From the NCBI GenBank assembly GCA_034766995.1, contig CM068313.1, forward strand, positions 32,310,996 through 32,374,995: 64,000 bases of DNA. Direction: 5' to 3'. This document shows positions 37,873 through 49,532 of the stretch, in pieces. A program made the translations under genes and the position numbers. Within the stretch, counting starts at the first letter, position 1. Every line of letters begins with the position of its first letter. This DNA is from Acanthacorydalis orientalis. Taxonomy: Eukaryota > Arthropoda > Insecta > Megaloptera > Corydalidae. Under the pieces are notes generated by a model. That model was not told where the DNA came from and did no database searches. It saw only the letters and a list, made by a program, of their open reading frames with translations.

Positions 37873-40712
37873 ATAATAGCTTATTATTATTACTTAATTT
37901 ATAAAAATTAATAATTTGATGAATTATGAAATAACAGATATTAGTTTTTTTTTAATTAACAACATAATCAGCAAATAAATCAATGTTAATATATATTTTT
38001 TATTCTCTTTTAAAACAAGTTACGGAATAAATAAATTGCTAGTATTCATATATTTTATGTCAGTTTAACACGTATAAAATTTAATTTTAAACTAAAAACT
38101 TTTAGTTAGTGAACTTATACAATTTTACTTATTAGAACATATATTTGATTTTTAATAAAATACTATATAAATAAAATATTTTAAATAGATAACGTTAAAC
38201 GTATACGATTAATGATGATCTTCACTTTTATCAAGAAAAAATTAACTAGCTAACTGTAATGTAGTTTCTTAAGAATGTGATTTATGAAATAAGATGGAAA
38301 TAAATTTAACTAATTTTATTTTTTTATCGTTATTACAAAGTTTTGGAACTATTTATTGTTTAATTGTAAAATGGAAATTTAATTCATTTATATCATTTAT
38401 AATGATAAAAATATTATTCTTATGTTTGTAATAAGTTTTAATATTATTTTATTTTTTATCTATACACACAAATACAGTTATTGTGTATTAGTTCATGATA
38501 ATCGTTGAAAAAGTAACTTTTCCTATATATAGTAATCATCTATAAATGTGACCACGTTTTACAAGTGACAATTTTAAAGTGGTTTTGTGGGTAGTCACTT
38601 TACATATATTTTACCGGATATTGTCGTAAATAATCTTTGCCTTTTGATATCCTCAGACTAATTTTGTTCATCTCTAAATACGCCAACCGCATAACGAATA
38701 AGCGCACTACCAAAATTGGATACTTATATGACTTTCAAATAGCCACGTATCTATATCACTGTATATCTTCTTTTTTAGAAAACTATAATTAGATGTTCTC
38801 AAACTGAATCAGACTTTGTAAACCATAAAATAAATTTATTGTTTAATATTATCTTTGAATTGTATCATTTCATTCATTTGTATTCTACAAGCTTCACAAA
38901 TGACTACTACACGTACCCTTATAGAGACAATCTAAACTTGTTTAGTCACGTTATTAAGCAATTAATGTTCTCTACTCGTTGAAAATTAATAATAAAATTG
39001 TTTCTTTTTTTAATTTTTTTTCCAGGAAATAATATATTTTTCTTATAAAGACTTAATTTTTTAACAATTTCTTTGTCTAATTGGATTTGTTTTTATTAAT
39101 CCAACAGTATTTTAAAATTGACTCTTATAAATATTTAAAAGTATATTCATAATTTATCAATTTCTATATTTAAACATAATACTTTTCTCAATAATATGTT
39201 CAACTATTATTGAAATTTTAAGTACATTGTGATCGTTTTTGATTTAATCAATAATCACTGATTAAAAATTTAAACGTTATTTTCATTGAAATATAATTTT
39301 GAAAGAATTATATACTCTTTAATGTGTTTAATAATAAGAGCTAGAAAACATGTGTTTATTTTCTCAATTTTTTACACATTTATTTATGCATTGGTTTTTT
39401 ACAATGTGAAAATGCTTTAGAGTAAGAGGAGTTAAATATTTCTAACTATAAATAAAGTAATATTGTTTCTCCTTTTTAAGAAATCAATGTAAAAATAAAT
39501 GTGTAAAAAAATTGAAATATAATAAAATGTTTTCTAGCTTTTACTATTTTGTTGTTCATAAGGTTTAGAAAATTCTCGATAAATTTATACATACATATCA
39601 TTTTTAAATAAGCTAATATATCGTTAACTTGAGAGGTTTAGCATAAAAATGTTATCCAATAAATTTTTAAGTATAAGAAGTTTGAAGTGGGATTGTTTTA
39701 GTTTATATCACTAAAACGAGAAATTATTTTAATTATAATTAGATTACTCGCTGTATTGAAACTAAGCACAATATTTTTGTTTCGAATTTAAATCTCCAGT
39801 CTTATATAGCACAAAATATTTAGGTTCTTCACATGTCATTTTTTGTACAGTAGTTGGAACATTTTCTGTAATTTCTTGAATTACCACGTCCTTAACACTT
39901 TAAGAGTTAAGAAGTTTAACAAAACGAATAAATGAATACACACTTTTATTGATTGTTTTTGTATTAGTTTGAAATGACAATTTACTTTTGTAATTTTTAT
40001 ATTAGTATCCATAATAATAGTTTAGTCTTGAAACCAAATTCACATACATAAATAAATTATCACATCAAACCGTAGATTAAAACTTACACTACCACAATAA
40101 ATTATTTCCTGAAAATATTTAATAAATTTAATATAATATACTAATTCTCGTTTTAACATCTATACCAATATATTCGGAACATATATAATAAAATACAACA
40201 ACTTTTTTACAAATCTTTAATTATGTTTTAATACCCTGAAATAGAAAATATATCATAATTTCTCATTATTATTATTCTTCACATTTACATTAGTATATAA
40301 AAACACAATCATCTCATAAAATGAATTTTAGGGTATATTGTGTGTAAAATTATTTATCCGAGTCAATAAAAAAAAATTGTCAGTTATTTAAGACTATAAC
40401 TAACCATTGTTTCAATGGTTATTTATTTCAGTTATTAATTTATTAAATATTTTTTATTGCATTTACATATTTTATTAGCGATTTATTTCATAATATTAAT
40501 CGAAATGGACTTAAAAATAAAAAAACGACATGAAAATCAATCATGCAAAAGAAGTTTAATATTATGCGTTTTATATTTTAAGTTCTACATAATTTAGACA
40601 ACTGCATTTTTTTACTAGAAATAGCAAACTATAATAATTTAAATTTTATAGAAAAATATAAGTGTTATTTAATGACATATATATATAACGGGTAGGGGGA
40701 TGGAGATCTTTA

Positions 40713-40895
40713 ATGAAAATAAGGTCAACTAGATTTTTTGAAAATTTTCATATCAATCAAAGTCAAGATATGACAAAAACACAGCAAGATGCTTATGCTA
40801 TCAGGAAAAAGACTAGATCAAAGGGAATTTATCTCAAGGCCCGACAATTTACAAGAAGACTACTGAGGATAGAATTAATATCAGACAAGAACTAA
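40713..40895 (+). other. 60-codon ORF with basic composition, unassigned
   Basis: Starts MKIRSTRFFENF and contains DAYAIRKKTRSKG and ARQFTRRLLRIE. It is rich in Lys and Arg and not derived from simple repeats, in a slightly GC-richer patch next to a GGGTAGGGGG run. No ribosomal, histone or transposase signature is recognised. It may be chance or a relic of a mobile element. Confidence 0.15.
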
Positions 40896-40999
40896 AAATT
40901 GTAAAAAAAACTATCCAAATGCACTCCATATGATTTTGATTCTCCTGTTTACTTTTTCAATGAAAGATCCATCTTTGCAGATAAGTTGGACTAGAGAGC

Positions 41000-41003
<4 letters not shown>

Positions 41004-41056
<53 letters not shown>
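41004..41056. repeat. (TA)n microsatellite
   Basis: About 26 uninterrupted TA units. Confidence 0.95.
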
Positions 41057-41062
<6 letters not shown>

Positions 41063-41842
41063 CCTTAGCTACCCCTTATGTGATCACGTCGTATAATTTC
41101 ATAACAGCATATTAAATGTAAACACATTCCGAAAGTATATACGTGATTCGAATACACAATGCATCTTGAAAATTATATAATCAATAGATGTATAGTTTTT
41201 AAAAGCCGTCCATCTATCCGAGTTCAAGTTCGCGACGTAAGAAGTAAAACTATAGAACAGCAACCGAATCTATTAATGGTCGTGTTTTAACTACTTTTTG
41301 TTGTCGTAAATCAGAATACTATTGTTCTATATTTAAAAATAATTTGTTAGTAAGTTACAGGCAGTCGATTTAAATAAAAACACGTTTACAAGAGTTTAAA
41401 CACGAAATGGTTTTTATTGAAAACAATTTAATATTCTACATATAAATATAAACTATTTATTTGCACATTTCGATATGTTCATTATAAAATTTATTCCTAC
41501 AGTACTAAACCATTTTTAGGCTATATATATATATATATATATAATTTCTAATAATATAAGAAACTTGAAACAAAAAGTGTATATAATTATTGTGTTATTT
41601 CCTGTGTATCTGCTACTCATAATTGCTTTGGAGAATTCTTAAATCGCATCAGAATACGTCATTCGCGTTACCTCTAGGATTCGTAAAAAGGAATTAATAT
41701 AGAGTAGATAAACTATCTCAATGTAAAATTAATGAAATCGCAAAGAGTAGTGTTTGTATCAAATTGTAATTACAAATGTGAATAAATATCCTATAAGTGA
41801 AATTCGTCTAACGTGTACTTGCATTAACAGGTTATTTAATTT

Positions 41843-41908
<66 letters not shown>
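41843..41908. repeat. (AC)n-(TA)n compound array
   Basis: AC units followed by about 25 TA units. Confidence 0.95.
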
Positions 41909-41910
<2 letters not shown>

Positions 41911-42035
41911 TTTGTTAAATATAATCATATTAGAAACGTATTTGTCTTTAAAAATAACTTTTTAAAATTAGTTTTCTAATATCACTCCTACACTTACTAT
42001 GATTCCTTACAAAATATATATCTCTGTCTCTCTAA

Positions 42036-42037
42036 AC

Positions 42038-42093
<56 letters not shown>

Positions 42094-42110
42094 CACACAC
42101 ATACACACAT
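42036..42110. repeat. (TA)n-(AC)n compound array
   Basis: TA with a CATA break followed by imperfect AC units. Confidence 0.95.
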
Positions 42111-42363
42111 TGCGTACATTTAAATTATATGTATACACATAAATGTAATATGGATTTGAATAAATGTTACCAGTTCTGTGGAAGAAATAAATAAGAAAAA
42201 CCGGAATTTAATTTCTTTTTCATGGCTATTTAATTAAAATCTTTACTAAATCAAATACCAAACGTTTATTAGAATATTAAGATAATGATGAATCATAGTT
42301 AAAAACAACACATTCGTGATTTCCAAATAATAAATTATTTGATGCCTGTGAACTGGTTATTAC

Positions 42364-42365
<2 letters not shown>

Positions 42366-42422
<57 letters not shown>
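42366..42422. repeat. (TA)n-(GT)n compound array
   Basis: About 22 TA units followed by a GT run. Confidence 0.95.
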
Positions 42423-42423
<1 letters not shown>

Positions 42424-42910
42424 CATGTGTATTTGTTTATATATAAATTTATATTGAATTTGTATTAAGATAAATATTTTTAATCGGATTTTTCATAATA
42501 ATGTGACAATCATAACTAGTAACTTGATTTAGGAATATAAATAAACTGCTTTTAAAATTATAAAATATAATTAAGTGTATTCATGTAATTAGTTGAATAT
42601 AATTGTATATTAATTTTATAAAATCTTTTATGGGTGAATACACCACTGCATTAGACCAAGGGTGCAACGTTGACTGTTTTTGAATTTCAAGCCTAAACGC
42701 CAGTATTTGTTTTTACAAGTGAATTATTTTTTCAATCCATAAGCAACAAAGATTTTTTCCTGATCAAAAACATTCAATAAATCATTATAGATTACTTTTA
42801 TTCATGATTAAGGGTCATTTACATAACAATGCAATCATCTTTACAACACCAATGTACAAAATTCCCATATCTTTTTCTATTTGGGCGCTTTTTTACTGTA
42901 GACAAACAGT

Positions 42911-42912
<2 letters not shown>

Positions 42913-42966
<54 letters not shown>

Positions 42967-42974
42967 GTATATAT
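42913..42974. repeat. (TA)n microsatellite
   Basis: TA units with late TTTA and TGTA breaks. Confidence 0.95.
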
Positions 42975-43636
42975 AATATTTGATTTATTATTACAGTTTA
43001 TGAATAGTTTCTCTTTTTTTTGTTAGTAACGAAATAATTCACATTTTTACATATTTTAAACATAAATAATACATTTTTTATTTACATAGTTTAGAATTTT
43101 ATAAACACATTTTATTTGACCAGAATGTTTATATAAAGAAGGAAATTTTAAAAGCAAATGATATACAAAAAAACATTTGCATTTTCTATGATTTAGTTAC
43201 ATACTTTTATATTAAATAATACTTTTAACTGAACAAAAATTATTAATCATAATTTTGAATTATGCAAATACAAATAAAGATAATTAAAACAGCATATTAA
43301 ATATGAATTTAATTGATAGTAATCATTTTGAAACTCTTTGTGACTATTATAATGAATTTAAAAATTAAAATTAATTAAAAGTAAAATTCTTACACACACA
43401 CATACACACATGAGGATAATGTGCATGAATTGAATGTTGCAATAGTTTTGAACTGAATCACCAATGAATATAAAATATTATCACATAAATAAAAACAGAA
43501 CGAAACCGATAAACAACAGATCAATGCCTTTTATTAAAAAAAAATACTTAATATGTTACGTGTAACAGGCAATGACATACGAATAATAAAATAATAATAA
43601 CAATGAAAACAATACTTGCATATTTTCACGACTTAC

Positions 43637-43784
43637 CGCGATTGTTCAAAAGGAAGGCACCGGTGGAGTGCAGTGGCGTGAAGATGATGGTTCCACGCGG
43701 GGGTAGCGCAGGCGGCGCTCCTGAATTTGCTGTGCAGCTGTTACTATCGCTGACAGGTGTCGTCTGGCCCATCAGTAACAGTTT
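43637..43784 (-). CDS. Coding exon (downstream of two) of the same unidentified gene
   Basis: This is a 148-nt minus-strand exon with an acceptor ending TTGTTAAAG and a strong donor CGCG/GTAAGT. The first frame is open for all 49 codons and the other two hit stops early. It joins in frame to the exon at 46819-46889. The peptide starts KLLLMGQTTPVSDSNS, has a Pro-rich centre (GAPPALPPRG) and ends TPLHSTGAFLLNNR. It is rich in Ser, Thr and Pro, which suggests a flexible or regulatory segment rather than a folded enzyme core. It is the most GC-rich patch in the window. It ends in phase 1, so at least one more exon must follow toward lower coordinates; none was found with confidence. The plus-strand ORF over the same bases is an antisense shadow. 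Gene identity is unknown. Confidence 0.72.
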
Positions 43785-43878
43785 CTTTAACAAAAATATG
43801 AGTCAGGTGTTTTGCACACAATCGAAAAAGTATATTCACTCAGGCACATACGGCATATACCTTTACACACACATATAA

Positions 43879-43882
<4 letters not shown>

Positions 43883-43922
<40 letters not shown>
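43883..43922. repeat. (TA)n in the intron
   Basis: About 20 TA units, 100 bp into the intron from the downstream exon. Confidence 0.95.
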
Positions 43923-43925
<3 letters not shown>

Positions 43926-44037
43926 CACGTGTATATATATATTTATACATATCATGAGTACAAACTAACTGTCTCTATTTTATAAAATTCATCACAAGAA
44001 GAAATATTTTCAATGGTATCAAACAAAACGTTATTTA

Positions 44038-45320
44038 GTTGGGCAATAAGTAATGTTGGATTTCTCAGTAAATTTCTCGGACAAATCTTTTTTTAATATA
44101 GAAAAAATTTTTAAAGAATGTATTGACCATTATGAGCAATGACTTTTTAGCATCTTGTAGGTATTTTCATAATACCATCCTCCCAAAACTTGTTCTTCTT
44201 TTTTTCTTCTTCTTTTTCAACAAAAAATCGCGAAACATTCATTTCACATGCTTCTAAATATTCATTTTTTTCCCATTAAGGGAATTTTTCAAAGAATGAA
44301 ATAAATGAAAATCTTATGGTGCTAATGAATGTCGGGTGAATATGGTGGATGAATAAAAACATCCCAATTCATCGCTCTCAATTTTTGCAAAGTCTGTAAA
44401 GATACGTGTGGCCTCGCGTTATCTCGATGGAAAACTACTCTGCTCCTTTTAGAAAATTCTGTTAGTTTTTCCCTAATGTTCTCCTTCAATCTATCCATCT
44501 GTGAACAGCATTTACCAAAATTTATGATTTGATTAATCTGCAGGAATTCATAAAACAGTACCCCTTTCCAATCCTACCATATATATAATATGACTTTCTT
44601 GGGGTGTAAATCGGATTTGAGAGAAGTTAATGAGGTCGATCCTGGTTTATTCCAATATATTTTCCGTTTCACATTATTGTAGACAATCCATTTTTCATCC
44701 CCAGTAACAATCCGCTTCAAAAATTGTTCATTCTTATTGCATTTCAGCAATGAATCACAAGCGGAAATTCGATCGACCAAATTTCTTTCACTTAAATTGT
44801 GTGGAACCCAAACATCATATCTGAAAACCATACCAAGTTAATGTGAATGGTTTTCAACGCTGGATTTCGATATTCCTAAAATTTCAGCAATCTCTCGTAT
44901 GGTATACCGTCGATTATTTTCAATTAAACGAGAGATTTGATCGTTATTAGTCTTGATAGGTCTGCCAGAGTGTTTATCATCAGTAAGATTAAAATCTCCA
45001 TGACAAAAAAAACATCTTTGCACCATTATTTCATTCACGGCACCATCATCATGTACATCAGAAATTTTTTGTACCGCATTTTTACCTTTGCAGAAATAAA
45101 AAAGTATAATTGTATGAAAATACATCTTCTCATTGTTCGTTTTCAAATCAAAAGAAATATAAAAAAAATAACTAAATAAAATTTTTTTTTTTCAAATTAC
45201 ACGTTAAAGTCTCATCTTTTAGACTATACATGCGTATTATAAGTTATAAATTGTCCTTTGTTTCAAAACCAGCCGAAACGGTCTCTTAAGAAAAAATCCG
45301 ACATTACTTATTTGCCAAAC
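44038..45320 (-). mobile_element. Mariner transposon, mellifera-like, intronic
   Basis: This Tc1/mariner element of about 1.28 kb is complete end to end. The left end reads GTTGGGCAATAAGTAATG and the right end, reverse-complemented, reads GTTTGGCAAATAAGTAATG, followed in both by TTGGATTT/TCGGATTT. Both ends are flanked by TA (44036-44037 and 45321-45322), the family's target duplication. The transposase inside lies on the minus strand. Wording such as RYDVWVPHNL, TGDEKWIVYNN and HRDNARPH fits the mellifera group of mariners (as in honey bee) better than the cecropia group; that assignment is from memory of the families. Confidence 0.9.
44111..45146 (-). pseudogene. Mariner transposase, mellifera-like, inactivated
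   Basis: A DD34D transposase read from ATG at 45144-45146. The N-terminal half shows the paired-type helix-turn-helix (RRYTIREIAEILGISKSSVE). TGDEKW carries the first catalytic Asp (44697-44699) and HRDNARPH the second (44421-44423). The reading frame is continuous from the start to HPPYSPD except for two in-frame stops: TAA at 44838-44840 and TAG at 44574-44576, the latter replacing the second Trp of the usual IWWDWKG. Just after YSPD, about 5 extra bases shift the frame. In the shifted frame AP-stop-DFHLF contains the third Asp (44311-44313), preceded by TAA at 44314-44316. The C-terminal wording FWEDGIMKIP and NGQYIL is still recognisable. All three catalytic Asp codons survive, but the gene is broken. 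Confidence 0.9.
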
Positions 45321-46818
45321 TAGTCGTTTTTTATTATACGTTGTAATTCTACATTATACAAAATCGAATATGATTTTCATATACATTAAATATGAGCATT
45401 ATATTACAAAAACATGCGTCTCTTTGATGACTTTTACTCATGTACGTTTCTTATTAGTAATATTAAAGATGCAGAACTTTCATTTCATACACTTCTGACT
45501 TGATAAATTCACAGTCAATATTATAAAGATGTTAAATTATGAGATTGTCCTGATTAACGACTGTTGTCGCTGCGTTTAATCCAGTGACATAGAAAACTTT
45601 CATTAAGATACTCTCTAACGATGTTTGCGTGATGATAAGAAGCTCCATTTTGTTTAAAGACAACTGTGAAGAATGTTATCAGAATGAGGATGCGATCTTA
45701 TTGGTAGATATTATTCGAGAATATCAAAAAATACCCTGAACATAATATTTTACTAGGCAATAATTTAAATATTTTTGTTTAATTTCAATATAAGAGTCTA
45801 CTCTTAATATTGATAAATAAAAAATATTATCATTTTTATAAACAAATTATTTTATTTTGAGTAAAACTTTTTATTTTCTTGCACTAAAATTTCAAATAAC
45901 TTAAATTAGAAACAATAATTTATTAACTGACAATGTTCCAAAATACATTCACACGTACAACATAATATATTATTTATCGTTAATTTAGCAAACCTTTTTC
46001 TTACATTATGAATATATAATTAGGAAAATACCATATTAAAACATGTATAATTTTGAATAAATATTAAAAATTGATAACAATTTTCAATACAAAATTCTGA
46101 TACAAATATAGTGAAAATAATGGTTGCATCTTACGAAATAATTATATTAATTATTGTTATTTAACCGACATTTATCAAGTATGATATTTAAAAGAGGAAA
46201 GTAATAATCAATTAAAAAATCTACTTGAAATAAGCTTTGAAGTAAATGTAATGATGTTGAATTCGACTACACTCTGATTTACACAAATTTATAATTGAGG
46301 AAACTAAAGAGGAAGAATAGAAATGAAATTATATTACATTATTCGAATAAAACATTCCGTAAACGTAAAATGTCATAATTATTTTTCCAATTAAGAACAA
46401 TAGCAGTTTCGCAAAAATTATTATGTATATTTACTGAATGTTGTGAACTTTTTAAATGTTGGATTTAGCGTCTAAATTGACATTCTTATTAACCAGACAA
46501 ATAAGACTTTTTGAATAAATGCAATATTCCGAAAGAAAATTGTTTTTTTTTTATTTTAGATAAAACATTTAATATTTTTTCAACATAACTTTTAAAAATG
46601 TTTGAAACTATATATCGTAAGGTAAAAATAAATTTAGGAAAAAAAATTACTGTTTTTACTGTACTATTTTTAGATATTAAATATGTATTAATTCATTTTT
46701 ACATCCGATAAATATATTTCATTTATTTAATAATCTTATTATACATATTGAGATATAAATTGTCAATATTCATAATATTTTAATAAATCAATTATATATT
46801 TTTATAATTTATGCTCAC

Positions 46819-46889
46819 CTGTGGCGAATTATTTAGAGGCGCCTGCTCTACATTTATATTTTTTGTCTGCATACTGCGTTTGGTCATAC
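46819..46889 (-). CDS. Coding exon (upstream of two) of an unidentified split gene
   Basis: This is a 71-nt exon read on the minus strand. It follows a classical acceptor (pyrimidine-rich stretch ending TTTTCAG) and is followed by donor CAG/GTGAGC. Only one of the three frames is open: two leading bases, then 23 codons starting MTKRSMQTKN and ending LNNSPQ. The exon ends in phase 0, exactly the phase needed by the next exon at 43637-43784. The ATG lies two bases inside the exon (46885-46887), so it could be the start codon if the upstream exon is untranslated; otherwise it is an internal Met. I see no domain and cannot name the protein. It is GC-richer than the flanking DNA, as expected of an exon in an AT-rich genome. 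Confidence 0.68.
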
Positions 46890-47713
46890 CTGAAAATAAA
46901 ATTACATACATATATCAAATAAATTTATATATGTAAAAAGTATAGGTGCATTCACGTATAAATGTAAAATATGTAACTTATTAGCAATAATTTTTAATGA
47001 TTACAATCACTGAAACAATGGAATTAACTTAAAAGTGTAGTAGCTACAGAATTCTAATGTTGTTTGTGAATAACAATATTAACTATAATTGTAGGATAAA
47101 TAGATTATATGAAAGATTAAGGAATATCTTTTACTAGGTTGTAATTGTATGATAAAAAATAGAATAATTAAATTTAATTATAGCAGACACATTAAAATAA
47201 TAATTCACATTTGTATAATTAAATATCAAATGTATAATTATTTTTTTAATTTCTTTACATTTATTTCATATTAATTTTTAAAAAAAATTTTTAAAAGAAT
47301 TATTTAATATTAATATTACTTTTAATTAATCTAAATCACTATATATAAATATTCTTGTAGTTACTTGAATTTTTAATTAAGCATTATTATATCTATATCA
47401 GTTATTTACTGCTTTTTTGTTCAAAAATTTTAAATAAAATCAATAATTCTAATCAATTATTCTTTATTTTATCCCAAACAATATATTTTCATATTATTTT
47501 AACATGATCTGACATCTAAAGTTATTTAATATAATAATTAAAAAATCATTATCATCGAATTTTATTAACTGTAAAAAATAACTTTTTTTTTGAATTTTAC
47601 TAACTGTAACTGTTGAAAATAAATTAAATTAAGAATTTAATTATGCACTTATCGCCTATGTTAATGTACTGACTTATATTATGTGATAAATTAATACTTA
47701 TCAGTTAATCATT

Positions 47714-47717
<4 letters not shown>

Positions 47718-47744
<27 letters not shown>

Positions 47745-47756
47745 ACGTATATATAC

Positions 47757-47800
<44 letters not shown>
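47718..47800. repeat. (TA)n array with interruptions
   Basis: Two TA runs separated by CGTATATACATATTA. Confidence 0.95.
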
Positions 47801-47802
<2 letters not shown>

Positions 47803-47983
47803 TGCAATTGTAAAATTCGTCGAATTCAAATTAGTAGCACAATTTATTGATCAATGAGTCGAAAGTTCAAACATTTAGCTTGTTACGAGTTATTTTTTTA
47901 TTAAGAACAAAATTGCCTCGAATGATTAATTAATTTTATTCTTAACAGTGCACTTGATGAAATAAAATAAAATGTGTATATGG

Positions 47984-48001
47984 TACACACAAACACACAC
48001 G

Positions 48002-48044
<43 letters not shown>
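47984..48044. repeat. (AC)n-(TA)n compound array
   Basis: Imperfect AC run then about 16 TA units. Confidence 0.95.
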
Positions 48045-48047
<3 letters not shown>

Positions 48048-48737
48048 ACGGTATGTATTAAATTCATAAATTAATCATTTATTTTTTGGTAACTCAAACA
48101 ATGATATTTGATCTCCAAAAGCAAATAATTTTTATCTAATTAATATATTATTTAATTATATAAATTTAGAAGAAATATTGTATCTGATGTACTTAATGTT
48201 TTATTTAACTATATTATAAATGAAAGCAAATGAAAACTATAGAAAAAATCGGTACATATTAATTGAGATATCGGTTGTAACTAGACGAATAAAAAAAGTT
48301 TTATTTTGAAATATCTAATGAAAATTTTTATTTAAACATTCGCCTTATTAAATGTAAAACCAAAAAATTAAAACGTACTATCCTAAATTATACTGCAATA
48401 CACAGATTTTCGTATAAATTTTCAAATTTCCAGAATTAATATTAAAATTTAACGACAAAATGATGATTTGTAACAATTTTAATTATTAATAAGCAATACC
48501 GAATATTTTCAATTACAGATTTTTTTATGGTTTATGGGGTGAATAAAAAATTCATTTGTAAAATATAAATATGTTTTAAAAAACAAAATATATTATATTA
48601 AAAGATAAATATGTTATGATTTGTTTACTTTCCGGGAATTGTCTCATTTATTCAATATTGAAAACCTACTTATAATGTTTTGAGGGGACGTTAAAATTCA
48701 CTTAAACACTTAAATATATTTAAAAAGATGGATAACT

Positions 48738-48738
<1 letters not shown>

Positions 48739-48784
<46 letters not shown>

Positions 48785-48802
48785 GTGTGTGTGTGTGTGT
48801 GT
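48739..48802. repeat. (TA)n-(GT)n compound array
   Basis: TA units followed by about 9 GT units. Confidence 0.95.
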
Positions 48803-49089
48803 ACTTATGTATCTAACATGAAGAAACATGTAAATAATGTATAAATAATTAAGAATATACATATAAAAATGTTGCATCTAAGTTATAAGAAGTATAAGAT
48901 TATATATGTATATTCTTCAGATAATGACGCAATTTGCGTTTGTGTTTCTTGAATTTCTTAGACAATTAATATTTTCGTGTCCTCATATTGAAAAAAATAA
49001 AGAAACACATTTTATGAATCTTTAAGCCCCCTATTTGATTTTATGATCCTATGTAATAGCTTAGGTTTGCTTGTTTATTGCCTTAGCTT

Positions 49090-49092
<3 letters not shown>

Positions 49093-49150
<58 letters not shown>
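49093..49150. repeat. (TA)n microsatellite
   Basis: About 29 uninterrupted TA units. Confidence 0.95.
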
Positions 49151-49154
<4 letters not shown>

Positions 49155-49344
49155 GTCAATGAAAAACAGAAATGATTAATTGAAAATTACAAAATATAAA
49201 AATTATCTGAAGAGACGAGTAAATAGGGTATAACAAAATAGATTTATAATACCTTGTGTAAAAGAAATATATTAAATCGCTTCAATTGGAAAAAAGGCCT
49301 TATCCAGTATTGAAATGGCAGAAGCTACATAAGATGAGTAAAAA

Positions 49345-49532
49345 CCTATTCGAGTGTGTGTGATTATGTGTATGTGTATGCATGTGTGATTATGTGTATG
49401 TGTATGCATGTGTGTTACATGTGTATGTTGCATGTGGGAGTGTGCGTAATGTGCGTATGAATGCGTGTGTGTGTGTATGCTTGTGTGTGTATGCGTTTGT
49501 GTGTGCATGTTTTATGTGTGTATGTACATTTT
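49345..49532. repeat. TG-rich minisatellite
   Basis: A 26-bp unit beginning TGTGTGATTATGTGTATG is repeated perfectly twice (49357-49382 and 49383-49408), followed by degenerate TG-rich sequence. The His/Thr-repeat ORF across it is a repeat artefact. Confidence 0.9.

Larger units (their letters stand above)
35343..43636. other. AT-rich DNA, probably intron or intergenic
   Basis: The gene at 43.6-46.9 kb must continue in this direction because its last visible exon ends in phase 1. I could not find the next exon in this stretch. Confidence 0.55.
43785..46818 (-). other. Intron between the two coding exons
   Basis: An intron of about 3.03 kb, bounded by GTGAGC at its 5' end (near 46818) and a TTAAAG acceptor at its 3' end (near 43785). 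It contains a (TA)n array at 43883-43922 and a full-length mariner at 44038-45320. The remaining 45.3-46.8 kb is plain AT-rich DNA in which I see no further exon. Confidence 0.62.

Noticed and set aside
42628..42660. hAT-like end (CAGTGGTGTATTCACC on the minus strand)
   Set aside because: Only the first eight bases match the MITE; no partner end or target duplication.
43603..43878. 91-codon plus-strand ORF with ordinary-looking composition
   Set aside because: It lies antisense to the spliced exon at 43637-43784, whose splice sites and phase favour the minus strand.
44937..45179. 80-codon plus-strand ORF
   Set aside because: Antisense shadow of the mariner transposase N-terminus.
49272..49508. 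His/Thr-rich minus-strand ORF and Cys/Val-rich plus-strand ORFs
   Set aside because: Both are translations of the TG-rich minisatellite.
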